From contig JAGRNT010000019.1 in the NCBI GenBank assembly GCA_020440605.1, forward strand, positions 1 through 64,000: a DNA stretch of 64,000 bases, in the 5' to 3' direction. Position numbers and translations under genes: made by a program. Of the stretch, positions 48,219 through 56,552 are shown one piece after another. The stretch comes from a bacterium (GTDB taxonomy: Bacteria; 4484-113; JAFGCY01). The notes under the pieces are model-generated. The model was not told where the DNA came from. It saw only the letters and a program-made list of their open reading frames with translations, and ran no database searches. The stretch's first letter is position 1; every line of letters starts with the position of its first letter.

Positions 48219-50506
48219 ACGCTGGGATCGTAGAGCGGCAGGATGATCCGGCTGGACTGGCCGGGCCCGAACTTCAGCGAATTGTTCTGCACCACGGCAG
48301 TACCGGGGTTGAGCAGGTCGTAATACTTGTCGCCATTGCCGGGGTTGGGGTTGTACTTGGGGAAGTTGCTGCCCTGGACATGCAGCACCACCTGGTGCCC
48401 GGCACCGAAGACATAGGCCCGGCTGCCGAGGTTGAAGTTCAGCTCCACGGTCTCGCCGCCGGAGTGGTCGCCGGGGGAGGCGTGGCTCAGGCGCATCACG
48501 CTGTCGCTGACGAGCATCAGCGTGCCGTCGGGGTAGCGGTCAATCAGCTTGACGCAGACATCGCTGTCAACGGCGTCCGTGGAGACGAAGAGCTGCACCA
48601 TCACCGGGCCGGCAATGCTCATCGGCGAACCGAGCGCCGTGCCCGTGAACTCGAGGATGCGGCTGTCCGGCAGCAGCGCAGCCTGGTTGTACGGCCCGGC
48701 CGGCAGGGGCACGCTGTCCCAGATGGTCGGCAGCAGATTGCCGCCGATGGTGGACACCGGGTTGGCAGGATCCAGGCTGAAGCCCAGCAGGCCGGGGCTG
48801 GCTTCCTCAGTGGCATCGAGGCTGCCGCTGCTCGTCATGTGCAGGGAGAGCGGCGTATACGGCGGCGGCCAGTCCGGGAATTCGTACCAGGTGTTGGCAG
48901 GTTCCGTGCTGTCCAGCTCCTCACCGACGAAGTAGGCCAGCACGTGATTGCTGGAGGGCGGCTGCTTGAGCGGAATCGTCAGCAGGGCGGCACCCCATTC
49001 CACGCCATCCCAGGTCTCGTTGGGCAGCATGCTGGGCAGGACAGAGGGATCATGCCGGTCAGTATTGGGGAAACTCAGATCGCCGACGACGCTTGCACGG
49101 GGTGAATTATGCTCCCAGGGGCCGATCACCAGCCACTGCTTGCCGGCAGCGCCAATGCCGCCGTTGTCATTGAGGGCCTTCCAGCTGTCAATCGTGGAAT
49201 CCACCTCGACGTCCCACCAGCCGGTCTCATGGTAGCCGGGTGCCTGTACGTCACCGGCACTGCCGGCGGTCTCGAAGGAATCGATGTAGGACTGCTCGCT
49301 GAAATTGGCGAGCACCTCGTCGAACAGGGCCGGCGGATAGTTGTTGGCAATCAGGAAGTGCGAGACATTGCTCTGCTTCAGCACGCCGTTGTCCACCATG
49401 GCCCACTCGGCGACATTGCCGCTGGCGACGATCGGGTAGAAGCCCGCCAGCCTGTCACCCAGTCCGGAGGCCGCCTGGTAGTTCCAGAGCCCCAGCGCAC
49501 TCGGGCCACTGATCAGCAGCTTGCCGCCGTACCAGTGCCGGGCTTCCAGCCAGTCCACGGTGTCGATGGCATCGTAGTGCTCCGGACCGTTGTGGTCGCG
49601 GAAGATGCTTTCCGTGCCGCCACTGTCCGGCCAGCCCCCGCTGTCTGACAGTCTTCCGCGGAAGTACTGCACCATCACAGTCACGTTGATGTCGGTCAGC
49701 AGCTTGACGAGGCTGGTCTCGATCAGGGACTTGTCATAGGGGGTGCGGATCAGCACGGTGGGATAGGGCGGATCCGGAATGAAGGGGTTGGTCTCAGCAT
49801 AGGGCAGGTAGATGTCCGTTGCCAGCATAGTGCCGTCCGCGGCCTCAATGAACTGGTGGTAGTCCACCGGATCACTGCCGGAGGGAATGTCCGGGAGGAT
49901 CAGGTCGATGCCCTCGATGCGCACACTGCTGCCGTCATAGGCCACGAGGCCGAAGACGATGCTCCCCGTGCGATTGCCGTGGTTGCCCGCCAGACCGGCG
50001 GGCACGATGATCGTGGAACCGCTCTGGGCCTGGCCGTCGTGGACCATCCAGCGCTTCGAGGGATAGTCCGGGAGCATCACGTAGACAGGCCCCCCGTTGT
50101 CAGTCTTGACATGGATCTCGTAGGGATAGATGTAAGGTACCTGCTTCTGATAGATCGCGCCGTCTGCGAAGACCAGGCGGTACAGAGCGCCGACATATTC
50201 GCTGCTGCCGGTGCTGATCACGAGTGCGCTGCCATCCTGGGAGAAGCTGCCGGTTCCCATTACATTGGGGGTCCAGCCATCCGCCATGCCGGAGATGTCA
50301 CTCGTTCCCCTGCGCAACGGTGTTGCCATCAGGCTTTCGCTCAGATCCGGCGCAGGCAGTTCCATGCTGAGCTGCAGGCCGGGATCCGGCTGCTGCGGGG
50401 CATTGTTCAGCTCAGGCTGCTGGTCACGTCCCCCGCAGGATCCGAGCAGGAGCAGCAACAGCAGGGCCGTTAAATGGACAGGAAGGTGCTTGTGGGCAGA
50501 CAGCAT
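48215..50506 (-). CDS. CocE/NonD-family (S15-like) hydrolase, lipoprotein
   Basis: A 763-residue exported hydrolase. A lipobox (LLLLLLGSCGG) predicts lipid attachment. An N-terminal beta region (about 40-215) precedes an X-Pro dipeptidyl-peptidase-like alpha/beta-hydrolase domain, with MLATDIYLPYAETN, VLIRTPYDKS and the nucleophile elbow LISGPSALGLWNYQA. A C-terminal jelly-roll domain (about 545-760) has VMVQLFVSTDAVDSDVCVKL and QVVLHVQGSNFPKYNPNPG, as in cocaine esterase. GAGAGG lies 7 bases before the ATG at 50506. It should hydrolyse an ester or amide on the cell surface or in the periplasm; the substrate is unknown. Confidence 0.88.
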   Translation of the reverse strand: MLSAHKHLPVHLTALLLLLLLGSCGGRDQQPELNNAPQQPDPGLQLSMELPAPDLSESLMATPLRRGTSDISGMADGWTPNVMGTGSFSQDGSALVISTGSSEYVGALYRLVFADGAIYQKQVPYIYPYEIHVKTDNGGPVYVMLPDYPSKRWMVHDGQAQSGSTIIVPAGLAGNHGNRTGSIVFGLVAYDGSSVRIEGIDLILPDIPSGSDPVDYHQFIEAADGTMLATDIYLPYAETNPFIPDPPYPTVLIRTPYDKSLIETSLVKLLTDINVTVMVQYFRGRLSDSGGWPDSGGTESIFRDHNGPEHYDAIDTVDWLEARHWYGGKLLISGPSALGLWNYQAASGLGDRLAGFYPIVASGNVAEWAMVDNGVLKQSNVSHFLIANNYPPALFDEVLANFSEQSYIDSFETAGSAGDVQAPGYHETGWWDVEVDSTIDSWKALNDNGGIGAAGKQWLVIGPWEHNSPRASVVGDLSFPNTDRHDPSVLPSMLPNETWDGVEWGAALLTIPLKQPPSSNHVLAYFVGEELDSTEPANTWYEFPDWPPPYTPLSLHMTSSGSLDATEEASPGLLGFSLDPANPVSTIGGNLLPTIWDSVPLPAGPYNQAALLPDSRILEFTGTALGSPMSIAGPVMVQLFVSTDAVDSDVCVKLIDRYPDGTLMLVSDSVMRLSHASPGDHSGGETVELNFNLGSRAYVFGAGHQVVLHVQGSNFPKYNPNPGNGDKYYDLLNPGTAVVQNNSLKFGPGQSSRIILPLYDPSV

Positions 50507-50534
50507 CAGGAACCTCTCGCAGTCAGTTGCGAAG

Positions 50535-50540
50535 ATTCTA
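50535..50540 (-). promoter_or_regulatory. -10 element of the CocE-like hydrolase
   Basis: TAGAAT on the minus strand, giving a leader of about 22 bases with its Shine-Dalgarno. It lies within the 69-base gap after the tolC-like gene. Confidence 0.45.
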
Positions 50541-50575
50541 TCTGATGGCATCAGGCTGGATGCCCCGGCGGAGTG

Positions 50576-52162
50576 CTACAGACCCTGGATGCTTTCCACG
50601 CTGCCACTCTGCTCAATCAGGGCGCGGCTGTCACCGGGATAGCCGGAGGGGAAGCCCTGGCTGCGCTCCAGATTGACCCAGGCCTTGCGGATCTCCGCGA
50701 TAGTGCTCAGGTAGAGCAGGGCTGCGGCCACGCTGTTGTCGAGGGCATCCTGATAGTCAATGAAGGGCACGACGCCTGCGGCATAGCCCACGGCGGCACT
50801 GAGCAGGCCCTCGCGGCTGAGTTCAAGATTCTTCTCGGCCACGCCGAGGCTCTGCTGTGCGGCCATCAGCCGGTTCCAGCTGATGGTCACGTCGGCCTGG
50901 ACCTGGGTCTCAAGTTCGAGGATGTCCTGGCTGATCGCAGCGAACTCGGTGTCGATGACCTCCTGTTCGATGCGGCTGCGGCCGCCGTCATGCAGGGTCC
51001 AGTTCAGGCGCACGCCGACCTGGTAGTTCATGGATCCGCCGAAGCTGTTCGGCTCCTGGTAGGCGGCATTGCCGAAGGCCTCGATGATCGGGCGGTTCTC
51101 CGCCAGGCTGCGCTCCAGGTCCTTGCTGAACAGGGAGGCGTACTGCAGCTTGATTTCGGGGCGGGTCTCCAGCGCGGAGACGATGTACTCCTCCAGATCA
51201 CCCGCCGGCATGCCCGGCAGCAGCATGTCAGCCGTGGCCAGTGTCGGCACGTACTGCGCATCGTTGACACCGAGCAGCGCATGGAAGCGCGTGGCCACGT
51301 TGCCAAGCTGGGCCCGGCTCGTCACCAGCGCCTGCCTGGCCTCCTCCACGCGGGCTTCCGAGCGGATCACGTCGAGACGCGGCACGGTACCGGCGTCATA
51401 GCGCGCACGGCTCTGGCGCAGGAACTCCTCGGATAGTTCAACCTCGTTCTTGCGGATCTTGACCTCGCCGAGTGCCAGGTTGAAATCCCAGTAGGATTCC
51501 ACCACGCTCTGCACGAGCTGCTGCTCGGTCATGTCCACGCTCTGGACCTGGATCGCATGGCGGGTCTCGGCGCTGTCCACGAGGTCGCGGGTCAGGCCGA
51601 AGTCGTAGATGCGCTGGGTGATCCCGAGCGCCAGGCTGCGGATGTTCTTGCCCTCGGTGGAGCTGGAGTTGTTCTGGGTGTTCGTGTTCTTCTCTGCGTT
51701 GTCAAACTGCCAGAAGGTGCTGCCGCTGAGCCCGATCTGCGGGCGCAGCGCGGTCCAGTTGACCTCGACGTTCTGGCAGGCGGCCTGGGCGGTCAGCCGG
51801 GTGCTGTTCAGGGCATGGTTGTTGACAATCGCCAGGTCCAGGGCCTCGCCGAGCGTGAGCTGGGGCAGGGGCTGCTCATACTCACTGGCCAGCTCCAGCA
51901 GGATGTCGCGCGGGTCCGAGCTGTGGCGCAGCTGATCCAGCATGCGGTTGTCGGGGGTCAGCTCGCCGAGCAGGCGCTCCAGTTCATCCATGTCGGGCTG
52001 GACCGCGGGAACCTCGGAGGCCACACTGACACTGGCGGTATCCGCATCGGGATCCGCGGAGACGGCCGCGGCCGGCAGCATGACCACGAGCAGCGCGGCC
52101 AGCATGAGCGCGAATGCGGAAGCGGGGCGAATGACGCCGGGGGCTCTGTAATCCAATTCCAT
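50576..52162 (-). CDS. TolC-like outer-membrane efflux protein
   Basis: A 528-residue exported protein with a signal peptide (about 15-37, LMLAALLVVMLPAAAVSA). An extra N-terminal acidic segment (about 38-100) precedes two outer-membrane-efflux (OEP) repeats. The first starts at LTLGEALDLAIVNNHALNST with a long helix to VESYWDFNLALGEVKIRKN. The second has YQVGVRLNWTLHDGGRSRIE and YAAGVVPFIDYQDALDNS. The fold is the trimeric channel-tunnel used by MacAB- and RND-type exporters. GAGGAAGG stands before the ATG at 52162. It may pair with the MacA/MacB-like genes at 30-34 kb. Confidence 0.92.
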   Translation of the reverse strand: MELDYRAPGVIRPASAFALMLAALLVVMLPAAAVSADPDADTASVSVASEVPAVQPDMDELERLLGELTPDNRMLDQLRHSSDPRDILLELASEYEQPLPQLTLGEALDLAIVNNHALNSTRLTAQAACQNVEVNWTALRPQIGLSGSTFWQFDNAEKNTNTQNNSSSTEGKNIRSLALGITQRIYDFGLTRDLVDSAETRHAIQVQSVDMTEQQLVQSVVESYWDFNLALGEVKIRKNEVELSEEFLRQSRARYDAGTVPRLDVIRSEARVEEARQALVTSRAQLGNVATRFHALLGVNDAQYVPTLATADMLLPGMPAGDLEEYIVSALETRPEIKLQYASLFSKDLERSLAENRPIIEAFGNAAYQEPNSFGGSMNYQVGVRLNWTLHDGGRSRIEQEVIDTEFAAISQDILELETQVQADVTISWNRLMAAQQSLGVAEKNLELSREGLLSAAVGYAAGVVPFIDYQDALDNSVAAALLYLSTIAEIRKAWVNLERSQGFPSGYPGDSRALIEQSGSVESIQGL

Positions 52163-52199
52163 GCCTTCCTCTGTACCGGCCCCTCGGGGCCAGGGTCTG

Positions 52200-52205
52200 A
52201 TTATA
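52200..52205 (-). promoter_or_regulatory. TATAAT -10 of the tolC-like gene
   Basis: A perfect hexamer on the minus strand, giving a leader of about 31 bases. Confidence 0.55.
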
Positions 52206-52220
52206 TACCCATGCCCTTCC

Positions 52221-52238
52221 GTTAACTGCTTAGTTGAC
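52221..52238. promoter_or_regulatory. Imperfect palindrome over the tolC -35 region
   Basis: GTTAACTGCTTAGTTGAC has arms GTTAACT and AGTTGAC with one mismatch. It lies where the -35 of the TATAAT promoter should be, a position typical of a repressor operator. Confidence 0.4.
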
Positions 52239-52311
52239 AACATAAAAACAGCTCAGCGCAGTACAGGTATTGCTGTCAGCCCGGCATGCAGCAGCAGGTT
52301 GAAGCAGTAGG

Positions 52312-52344
52312 AAATCAAACACAGAGTCACAGAGAACACAGAGC
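52312..52344 (+). repeat. Left inverted CACAGAG repeat of the GxxExxY cassette
   Basis: AAATCAAACACAGAG, then two further CACAGAG units at 8-9 base spacing. The same order appears reverse-complemented on the other side of the gene at 52803-52835. Confidence 0.85.
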
Positions 52345-52381
52345 TTTACAATAAAGCCAAAATATGACATGATTAGACATC

Positions 52382-52762
52382 ATGGAAAGTTCGGATAGAG
52401 ATCAACTGACTGGTAGCGTGATCGGTGCAGCAATTGAAGTGCACAAGGCACTTGGGCCTGGGCTCCTGGAAAATGCCTATGTCTACTGCATGAAGCAGGA
52501 ACTGAGCCTGCGGGGACTGGCATTCCGGAGTGAAGTTGACCTGCCCATAGAGTACAAGGGCGTCAATCTGGCAACCAGTTACAGGATGGACATGGTTGTC
52601 GAGGATTCATTGGTGGTGGAATACAAGTCAGTTGCCAATCTGGACTAGCTGCATCAGGCACAGCTGATGACCTACCTGCGACTCTCGGGCATCCGGAAAG
52701 GCCTGCTGATCAATTTCTGCGTGCCATTGCTTAAGGAAGGACTTATCAGGGTCGTGATGTAA
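52382..52762 (+). pseudogene. GxxExxY protein gene with in-frame amber stop
   Basis: The frame codes 126 codons of a GxxExxY-family protein of unknown function. The name motif is here as LGPGLLENAYVYCM (G-x-x-E-x-x-Y). An N-terminal LTGSVIGAAIEVHKAL and a middle YRMDMVVEDSLVVEYKSV (PD-(D/E)XK-like strand with D, E and K) follow. Codon 89 is TAG (52646-52648). After it the frame continues unbroken through [20 protein letters not shown] and [17 protein letters not shown] to a TAA at 52760-52762. The family normally reads straight across that point, so this is a recent nonsense mutation or a sequencing error. It lies between inverted repeats. Confidence 0.88.
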
Positions 52763-52802
52763 GCGAGAGCTGCCATATCTGCAGGACTGGATTGCCAGAA
52801 TT

Positions 52803-52835
52803 CTCTGCGCGCTCTGTGTCTCTGTGTTTGATTTT
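52803..52835 (-). repeat. Right inverted CACAGAG repeat of the GxxExxY cassette
   Basis: The reverse complement reads AAAATCAAACACAGAG, a CACAGAG unit, then GCGCAGAGAA. Over the first 23 bases it matches the left copy with one difference. The repeat ends where the T-run of the rpsD terminator begins. Confidence 0.85.
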
Positions 52836-52836
52836 C

Positions 52837-52870
52837 CAGAAAAACATAAAGGCCCCGCCGGAGCGGGGCC
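52837..52870 (-). terminator. Intrinsic terminator of rpsD
   Basis: A perfect 8-bp stem GGCCCCGC/GCGGGGCC around a four-base loop, followed on the minus strand by TTTATGTTTTT. Confidence 0.9.
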
Positions 52871-52895
52871 TGTGAATGTACTGGTTCTGTGAGGA

Positions 52896-53504
52896 CTACA
52901 CGTACTTGCTGTAGAACTCGACGATGTAGGCGGGATCGAAATTCTGCTCCGCCTCATCCGGATTCGGCAGGCGGTCAACCTTGAACTTGAAGCCGTCCTT
53001 GCCATCGCGCTGCAGCCAGAAGCCGGGGTTCGGATCCACGAGCTCCTCCTGCAGGGTCTTGTAGAAGGGCTTGGCGAGCTTGCCGCCCTTGACCTCGATC
53101 ACATCGCCGACGCGCAGCTGGTAGCTCGGGCGGTCCAGCGGCTTGCCGTTCACGGAGAAGTGGCGGTGTGCGACCATCTGGCGGGCCTGGCGGCGGGTGG
53201 TGGCCATGCCGCTGCGGTAGATGGCGTTGTCAAGGCGGCGCTCCAGGCTGGTGAGCAGCACATCAGCTGTGTTCTCACCGGTGGCCTTGGCCTTCTTGAA
53301 GTAGTTACGGAACTGGCGCTCGTAGATGCCGTACATCATGCGGCAGACCTGGACCTCCGTGAGGTGCAGACCGTAGTCGGATTTCTTGCGGGCGCGGCGG
53401 CGTATCGGACCGCGACGGCTGAGGGGATCCTTGTCCTCGAGCTTCTGGTCAACTTTGCGGCCAAGGGCGCGCGAATACTTACAGCGTGAGCCACGGATGT
53501 TCAT
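52896..53504 (-). CDS. rpsD: 30S ribosomal protein S4
   Basis: A 202-residue S4, an early-binding protein of the small subunit. The N-terminus lacks the four-cysteine zinc motif; only C8 is present in RGSRCKYSRAL. The S4 RNA-binding domain is typical: LERRLDNAIYRSGMATTRRQ, ARQMVAHRHFSVNGKPLDRP and SYQLRVGDVIEVK. An insert before the C-terminal VDPNPGFWLQRDG is of ordinary length. It is a single-gene unit, not in an S13-S11-S4-alpha operon, with its own promoter, a long leader and a strong terminator. Confidence 0.97.
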   Translation of the reverse strand: MNIRGSRCKYSRALGRKVDQKLEDKDPLSRRGPIRRRARKKSDYGLHLTEVQVCRMMYGIYERQFRNYFKKAKATGENTADVLLTSLERRLDNAIYRSGMATTRRQARQMVAHRHFSVNGKPLDRPSYQLRVGDVIEVKGGKLAKPFYKTLQEELVDPNPGFWLQRDGKDGFKFKVDRLPNPDEAEQNFDPAYIVEFYSKYV

Positions 53505-53643
53505 GGAACAACCTCATCAAGCGTGCTGGTCCGATGCATACACTAACTGCCAAGGGCAGGGGAACGGTCCCGGCTCCCACGGGGTCCTGCGGCACTCAAG
53601 CCATGGACTCACAGTACATCGACCGCGAGGGGGAAGTATACCA
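53505..53643 (-). promoter_or_regulatory. rpsD promoter and long 5' leader
   Basis: TGGTATACT on the minus strand (hexamer 53635-53640) predicts a transcript start near 53628 and a leader of about 124 bases ending in GAGG before the ATG. The leader contains inverted pairs (GCAGG/CCTGC and GGGA/TCCC), so it could hold an S4 autoregulatory site. That function is inferred, not recognised from a known motif. Confidence 0.5.
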
Positions 53644-53858
53644 CAACGAGGGTGTAGGAGCGGTGGTGTAGGGTGGAGCATATGAGGGTGTGGGGCGTAG
53701 GGATGTTGGGAGTCGAGCAGCGCTCGACCGGGATTTACTGGTGACACTTCGTGTCCCGAAAGCCGTACTCACCCCTGCCCCTGACTGCTGACCTTTCCAT
53801 CCCTCTATCTGAATCCTGGATTGCTACACCCTGGATCCGAGATCCTAGCTCCTCGGTT
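53644..53858. other. Gene-free G-rich then C-rich spacer
   Basis: Between the rpsD promoter and the gmd stop I see no gene. The first half is a run of short GTGG/GGGTG-type words. The second half is pyrimidine-rich. In the middle are two small hairpins, GTCGAGC-AGC-GCTCGAC (about 53711-53727) and GACAC-TTC-GTGTC. This composition is unlike the rest of the window. Confidence 0.5.
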
Positions 53859-54842
53859 TCAGGTTTCCCATGTGATGTTGTTGTCCACCCGGTGCAGGTC
53901 CGCCTCCACCATCTTCCCGATCATCTCCTGAAAGCTCGTCTGCGGTGACCAGCCCAGCTGATCCTTCGCCTCGCTGATGTCGCCAAGCAGGGTATTGACC
54001 TCCGCCGGGCGCAGGAAGCGCGGGTCGATCCGCACATGGTCCTCGTAGTTCAGGCCCACGGCGCTGAAGGCCGCATCGCAGAGTTCGCGTACGCTGGACT
54101 GTTCACCGGTGGCGATCACGTAGTCACGCGGTTCGTCCTGGTTGAGCATCCGCCACATCGCCTCCACGTAGTCCCGGGCATAGCCCCAGTCACGCTGGGC
54201 ATCCAGATTGCCAAGTGAGACATGGTCCAGCCTGCCGCGCTTGATGTTGGCAGCGGCCCAGGTGACCTTGCGGGTCACGAATTCCAGTCCGCGGCGTTCG
54301 CTTTCATGGTTGAAGAGGATCCCGCTGCAGGCGAACAGATCGTAACTTTCGCGGTAGTTGATGGTCATCCAGTGACCATATACCTTACTGACTCCATAGG
54401 GACTGCGCGGGTAGAAAGGCGTCGTACGCTTCTGCGGGGTTTCGCGGACCTTGCCGAACATCTCGCTGGAGCTGGCCTGGTAGAAGCGGATCGTGGGGTC
54501 GACCATGCGTACCGCTTCAAGCATGTTCAGCACGCCGATCGCTGTCACGCCACTCGTGGCCTCCGGTGCCTCCCAGGAGAAGGGCACGAAGCTCTGGGCC
54601 GCGAGGTTGAAGACATACTTCGGGCGGATGGCCTGCAGGCTGCGGGTCAGACTCGTGACATCCATCAGGTCGCCATTCACGAGATGCATGCGCTCATGGC
54701 CTGCCAGGTGGTGGATCCGCCAGTTGCTGGCACTGGCCTTGCGGCGGATCAGACCATGCACCTCCAGCCCCTCCGCGAGCAGCAGATCGGCGAGGTAACT
54801 TCCGTCCTGGCCGGTGATTCCCGTGATGAATGCCTTGTCCAT
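53859..54842 (-). CDS. gmd: GDP-mannose 4,6-dehydratase-like epimerase
   Basis: A 327-residue short-chain dehydrogenase that should convert GDP-D-mannose to GDP-4-keto-6-deoxymannose for surface sugars. The NAD(P) motif GITGQDGSYLADLLLAEG, the active-site S-S-E in YQASSSEMFGKVRETPQ, the catalytic YGVSKVYGHWM and the substrate-binding LFNHESERRGLEFVTRK and DAQRDWGYARDYVEAMWRML are all Gmd-type. It is somewhat shorter than classical Gmd (about 345-370). A GDP-6-deoxy-lyxo-hexulose reductase-like activity is a possible alternative. The ATG is 6 bases after a TAGAAT -10, without a Shine-Dalgarno. Confidence 0.9.
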   Translation of the reverse strand: MDKAFITGITGQDGSYLADLLLAEGLEVHGLIRRKASASNWRIHHLAGHERMHLVNGDLMDVTSLTRSLQAIRPKYVFNLAAQSFVPFSWEAPEATSGVTAIGVLNMLEAVRMVDPTIRFYQASSSEMFGKVRETPQKRTTPFYPRSPYGVSKVYGHWMTINYRESYDLFACSGILFNHESERRGLEFVTRKVTWAAANIKRGRLDHVSLGNLDAQRDWGYARDYVEAMWRMLNQDEPRDYVIATGEQSSVRELCDAAFSAVGLNYEDHVRIDPRFLRPAEVNTLLGDISEAKDQLGWSPQTSFQEMIGKMVEADLHRVDNNITWET

Positions 54843-54848
54843 CGGCTA

Positions 54849-54854
54849 ATTCTA
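54849..54854 (-). promoter_or_regulatory. -10 element, leaderless start of gmd
   Basis: TAGAAT on the minus strand, ending exactly 6 bases before the ATG at 54842. Confidence 0.55.
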
Positions 54855-54907
54855 TCCGGAGGCTTTGGGATATCCCAGAGAAACAGGTTACAATGTTCGG
54901 CCTGTGC

Positions 54908-54936
54908 TTGCCCGGGGCCTGTTCCGGTGCTAGCAT
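54908..54936 (+). promoter_or_regulatory. rpsA promoter
   Basis: TTGCCC (54908-54913), a 17-base spacer ending in TGC, and TAGCAT (54931-54936). The leader would be about 30 bases with GGAG before the ATG. A second possible hexamer, TACAAT, is at 54889-54894. Confidence 0.55.
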
Positions 54937-54972
54937 AGTGTCCGCTTCAAATCCGATCGGAGATAGTATTCA

Positions 54973-56544
54973 ATGACAAACGAGTTTAACAACCTGCTGG
55001 AAGAGGATCTTGCTGGTCGATCCTTAGCAGTAGGTCAAGTTGTGGACGGGACCGTTGTCCAGATCAGCGAAGACGGAGTCTTCGTGGACATCGGCGCTAA
55101 ATCTGAAGGCCATCTCGAGCTCGACCAGATTTTCCAGGAAGAGCTTGCGACACTCAAGGTGGGCGACCCGGTCAAGGTCCGCATCATCAAGAAGAAGAAC
55201 GGTGAGTATCACCTTTCAAAGAAGAGCGTCGATTACGAAGCCGCCTGGAACCTGCTGGTCGCTGACCGCAAGGAAGACAAGATCATCGAGATCAAGGTCG
55301 TCGAAAAGGTCAAGAACGGCTACATGGCCGAGGCCTACGAACTGCTCCAGGGCTTCATTCACCACACGAATTTCAAGGGCCGTCCCACAGTCGGGGACGT
55401 TTACAAGGCCAAGATCCTCGACCTCAACCGCAAGGCGCGCAAGCTGGTGTTCACCCGCCGCGACCTGCTTGAGAAGGAGGAGACCGAGAGCCTCGAGCGC
55501 GACTTCGGCATGCTGCAGGAAGGCATGGTGATCGAAGGCCAGGTCGAGAAGCTCTCCCCCTACGGTGCATTCGTCAAGATCACCGATACGCTGACCGGTC
55601 TGCTGCACATCAGCGAGTTCAGCTTCGACCATGTCAAGAAGCCCAGCGAAGTGCTGAAGGCCGGTGACATGGTGCAGGCCAAGATCCTGCAGATTGACAA
55701 GGACAAGAAGAAGATCAGCCTGTCGCGCAAGGCGACCATGAAGGATCCGCTGATGACGATGATCCCGGGCGAGGAGCTGGACGGCAAGGTGGAGAGCCTG
55801 GCCGAGTTCGGCGTCTTCGTCAAGATGGACAACGGCGTCACGGGCCTCGTGCACATCAGCGAGATCAGCCACCGCCGCTGCAACCATCCGAGCGAGGTTG
55901 TCAGCGTGGGCGACCCGCTGCGTGTCAAGGTGCTGCGCATCCAGCCTGAGGACCGGCGTGTCAGCCTGTCCGCCAAGGCCTGCGAGCGCGATCCCTGGAC
56001 CGAGGTCTACAGCCGCTACAGCGTCGGCCAGCGCGTCGAGGGCAACGTCACCCAGCTCATGCAGAGCGGCATGGTGATGAAGCTCGACGAGTTCTTCGAG
56101 GCCTTCATCCCGATCAGCGAAATCAGCGAGGAGCGCATCAACCATCCGAACGACATGTTCGAGGAAGGTGCCGAGACCGCCGGAACGATCATCTCCATCG
56201 ACACCGCCAAGCGCCGCATCCGCGTCAGCCTGCGCCGTGTGGATGAGTCCATCACCGACGCTCCCGCCGAGGTCAAGGGCATCGGCGACGCCGGTGGAAT
56301 GGGCACGGAGATCACCGCCACGGCCGGCCGCGTGACGCTGGGCGACATCCTGGGCAGCAAGCTGGACCTGACAAACGTCGCCGGCAAGGACAAGCCTGCC
56401 AAGGAGGAAGCCAAGGCTCCCGCGGCTCCCGTTGCCGAAGCTGCTCCCGCCGAGGAGGCCGCTCCGGCCGAGGAGCCTGCTCCTGCTGAGGAGCCGGTTG
56501 CCGAGGAGAACGGCGAGGCTGCTGACGAAAGCAGCGAGGGCTGA
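54973..56544 (+). CDS. rpsA: 30S ribosomal protein S1, five S1 domains
   Basis: A 523-residue S1, which binds mRNA and delivers it to the small subunit. I count five OB-fold S1 units: GQVVDGTVVQISEDGVFVDI (about 21), a degenerate one from DKIIEIKVVEKVKNGYMAEA (about 100), GMVIEGQVEKLSPYGAFVKI (about 185), GEELDGKVESLAEFGVFVKM (about 267) and GQRVEGNVTQLMQSGMVMKL (about 352). The C-terminal 80 residues are an Ala/Glu/Pro tail with EEP/EEA units. It is followed by coaE after 8 bases, as in several other phyla. Confidence 0.95.
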   Translation: MTNEFNNLLEEDLAGRSLAVGQVVDGTVVQISEDGVFVDIGAKSEGHLELDQIFQEELATLKVGDPVKVRIIKKKNGEYHLSKKSVDYEAAWNLLVADRKEDKIIEIKVVEKVKNGYMAEAYELLQGFIHHTNFKGRPTVGDVYKAKILDLNRKARKLVFTRRDLLEKEETESLERDFGMLQEGMVIEGQVEKLSPYGAFVKITDTLTGLLHISEFSFDHVKKPSEVLKAGDMVQAKILQIDKDKKKISLSRKATMKDPLMTMIPGEELDGKVESLAEFGVFVKMDNGVTGLVHISEISHRRCNHPSEVVSVGDPLRVKVLRIQPEDRRVSLSAKACERDPWTEVYSRYSVGQRVEGNVTQLMQSGMVMKLDEFFEAFIPISEISEERINHPNDMFEEGAETAGTIISIDTAKRRIRVSLRRVDESITDAPAEVKGIGDAGGMGTEITATAGRVTLGDILGSKLDLTNVAGKDKPAKEEAKAPAAPVAEAAPAEEAAPAEEPAPAEEPVAEENGEAADESSEG

Positions 56545-56552
56545 GTCCCGCG

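Noticed and set aside
52312..52835. A CRISPR-like array formed by the CACAGAG repeats
   Set aside because: Units are 7-9 bases apart, inverted between the two sides and flank a gene; there are no spacers or cas genes.
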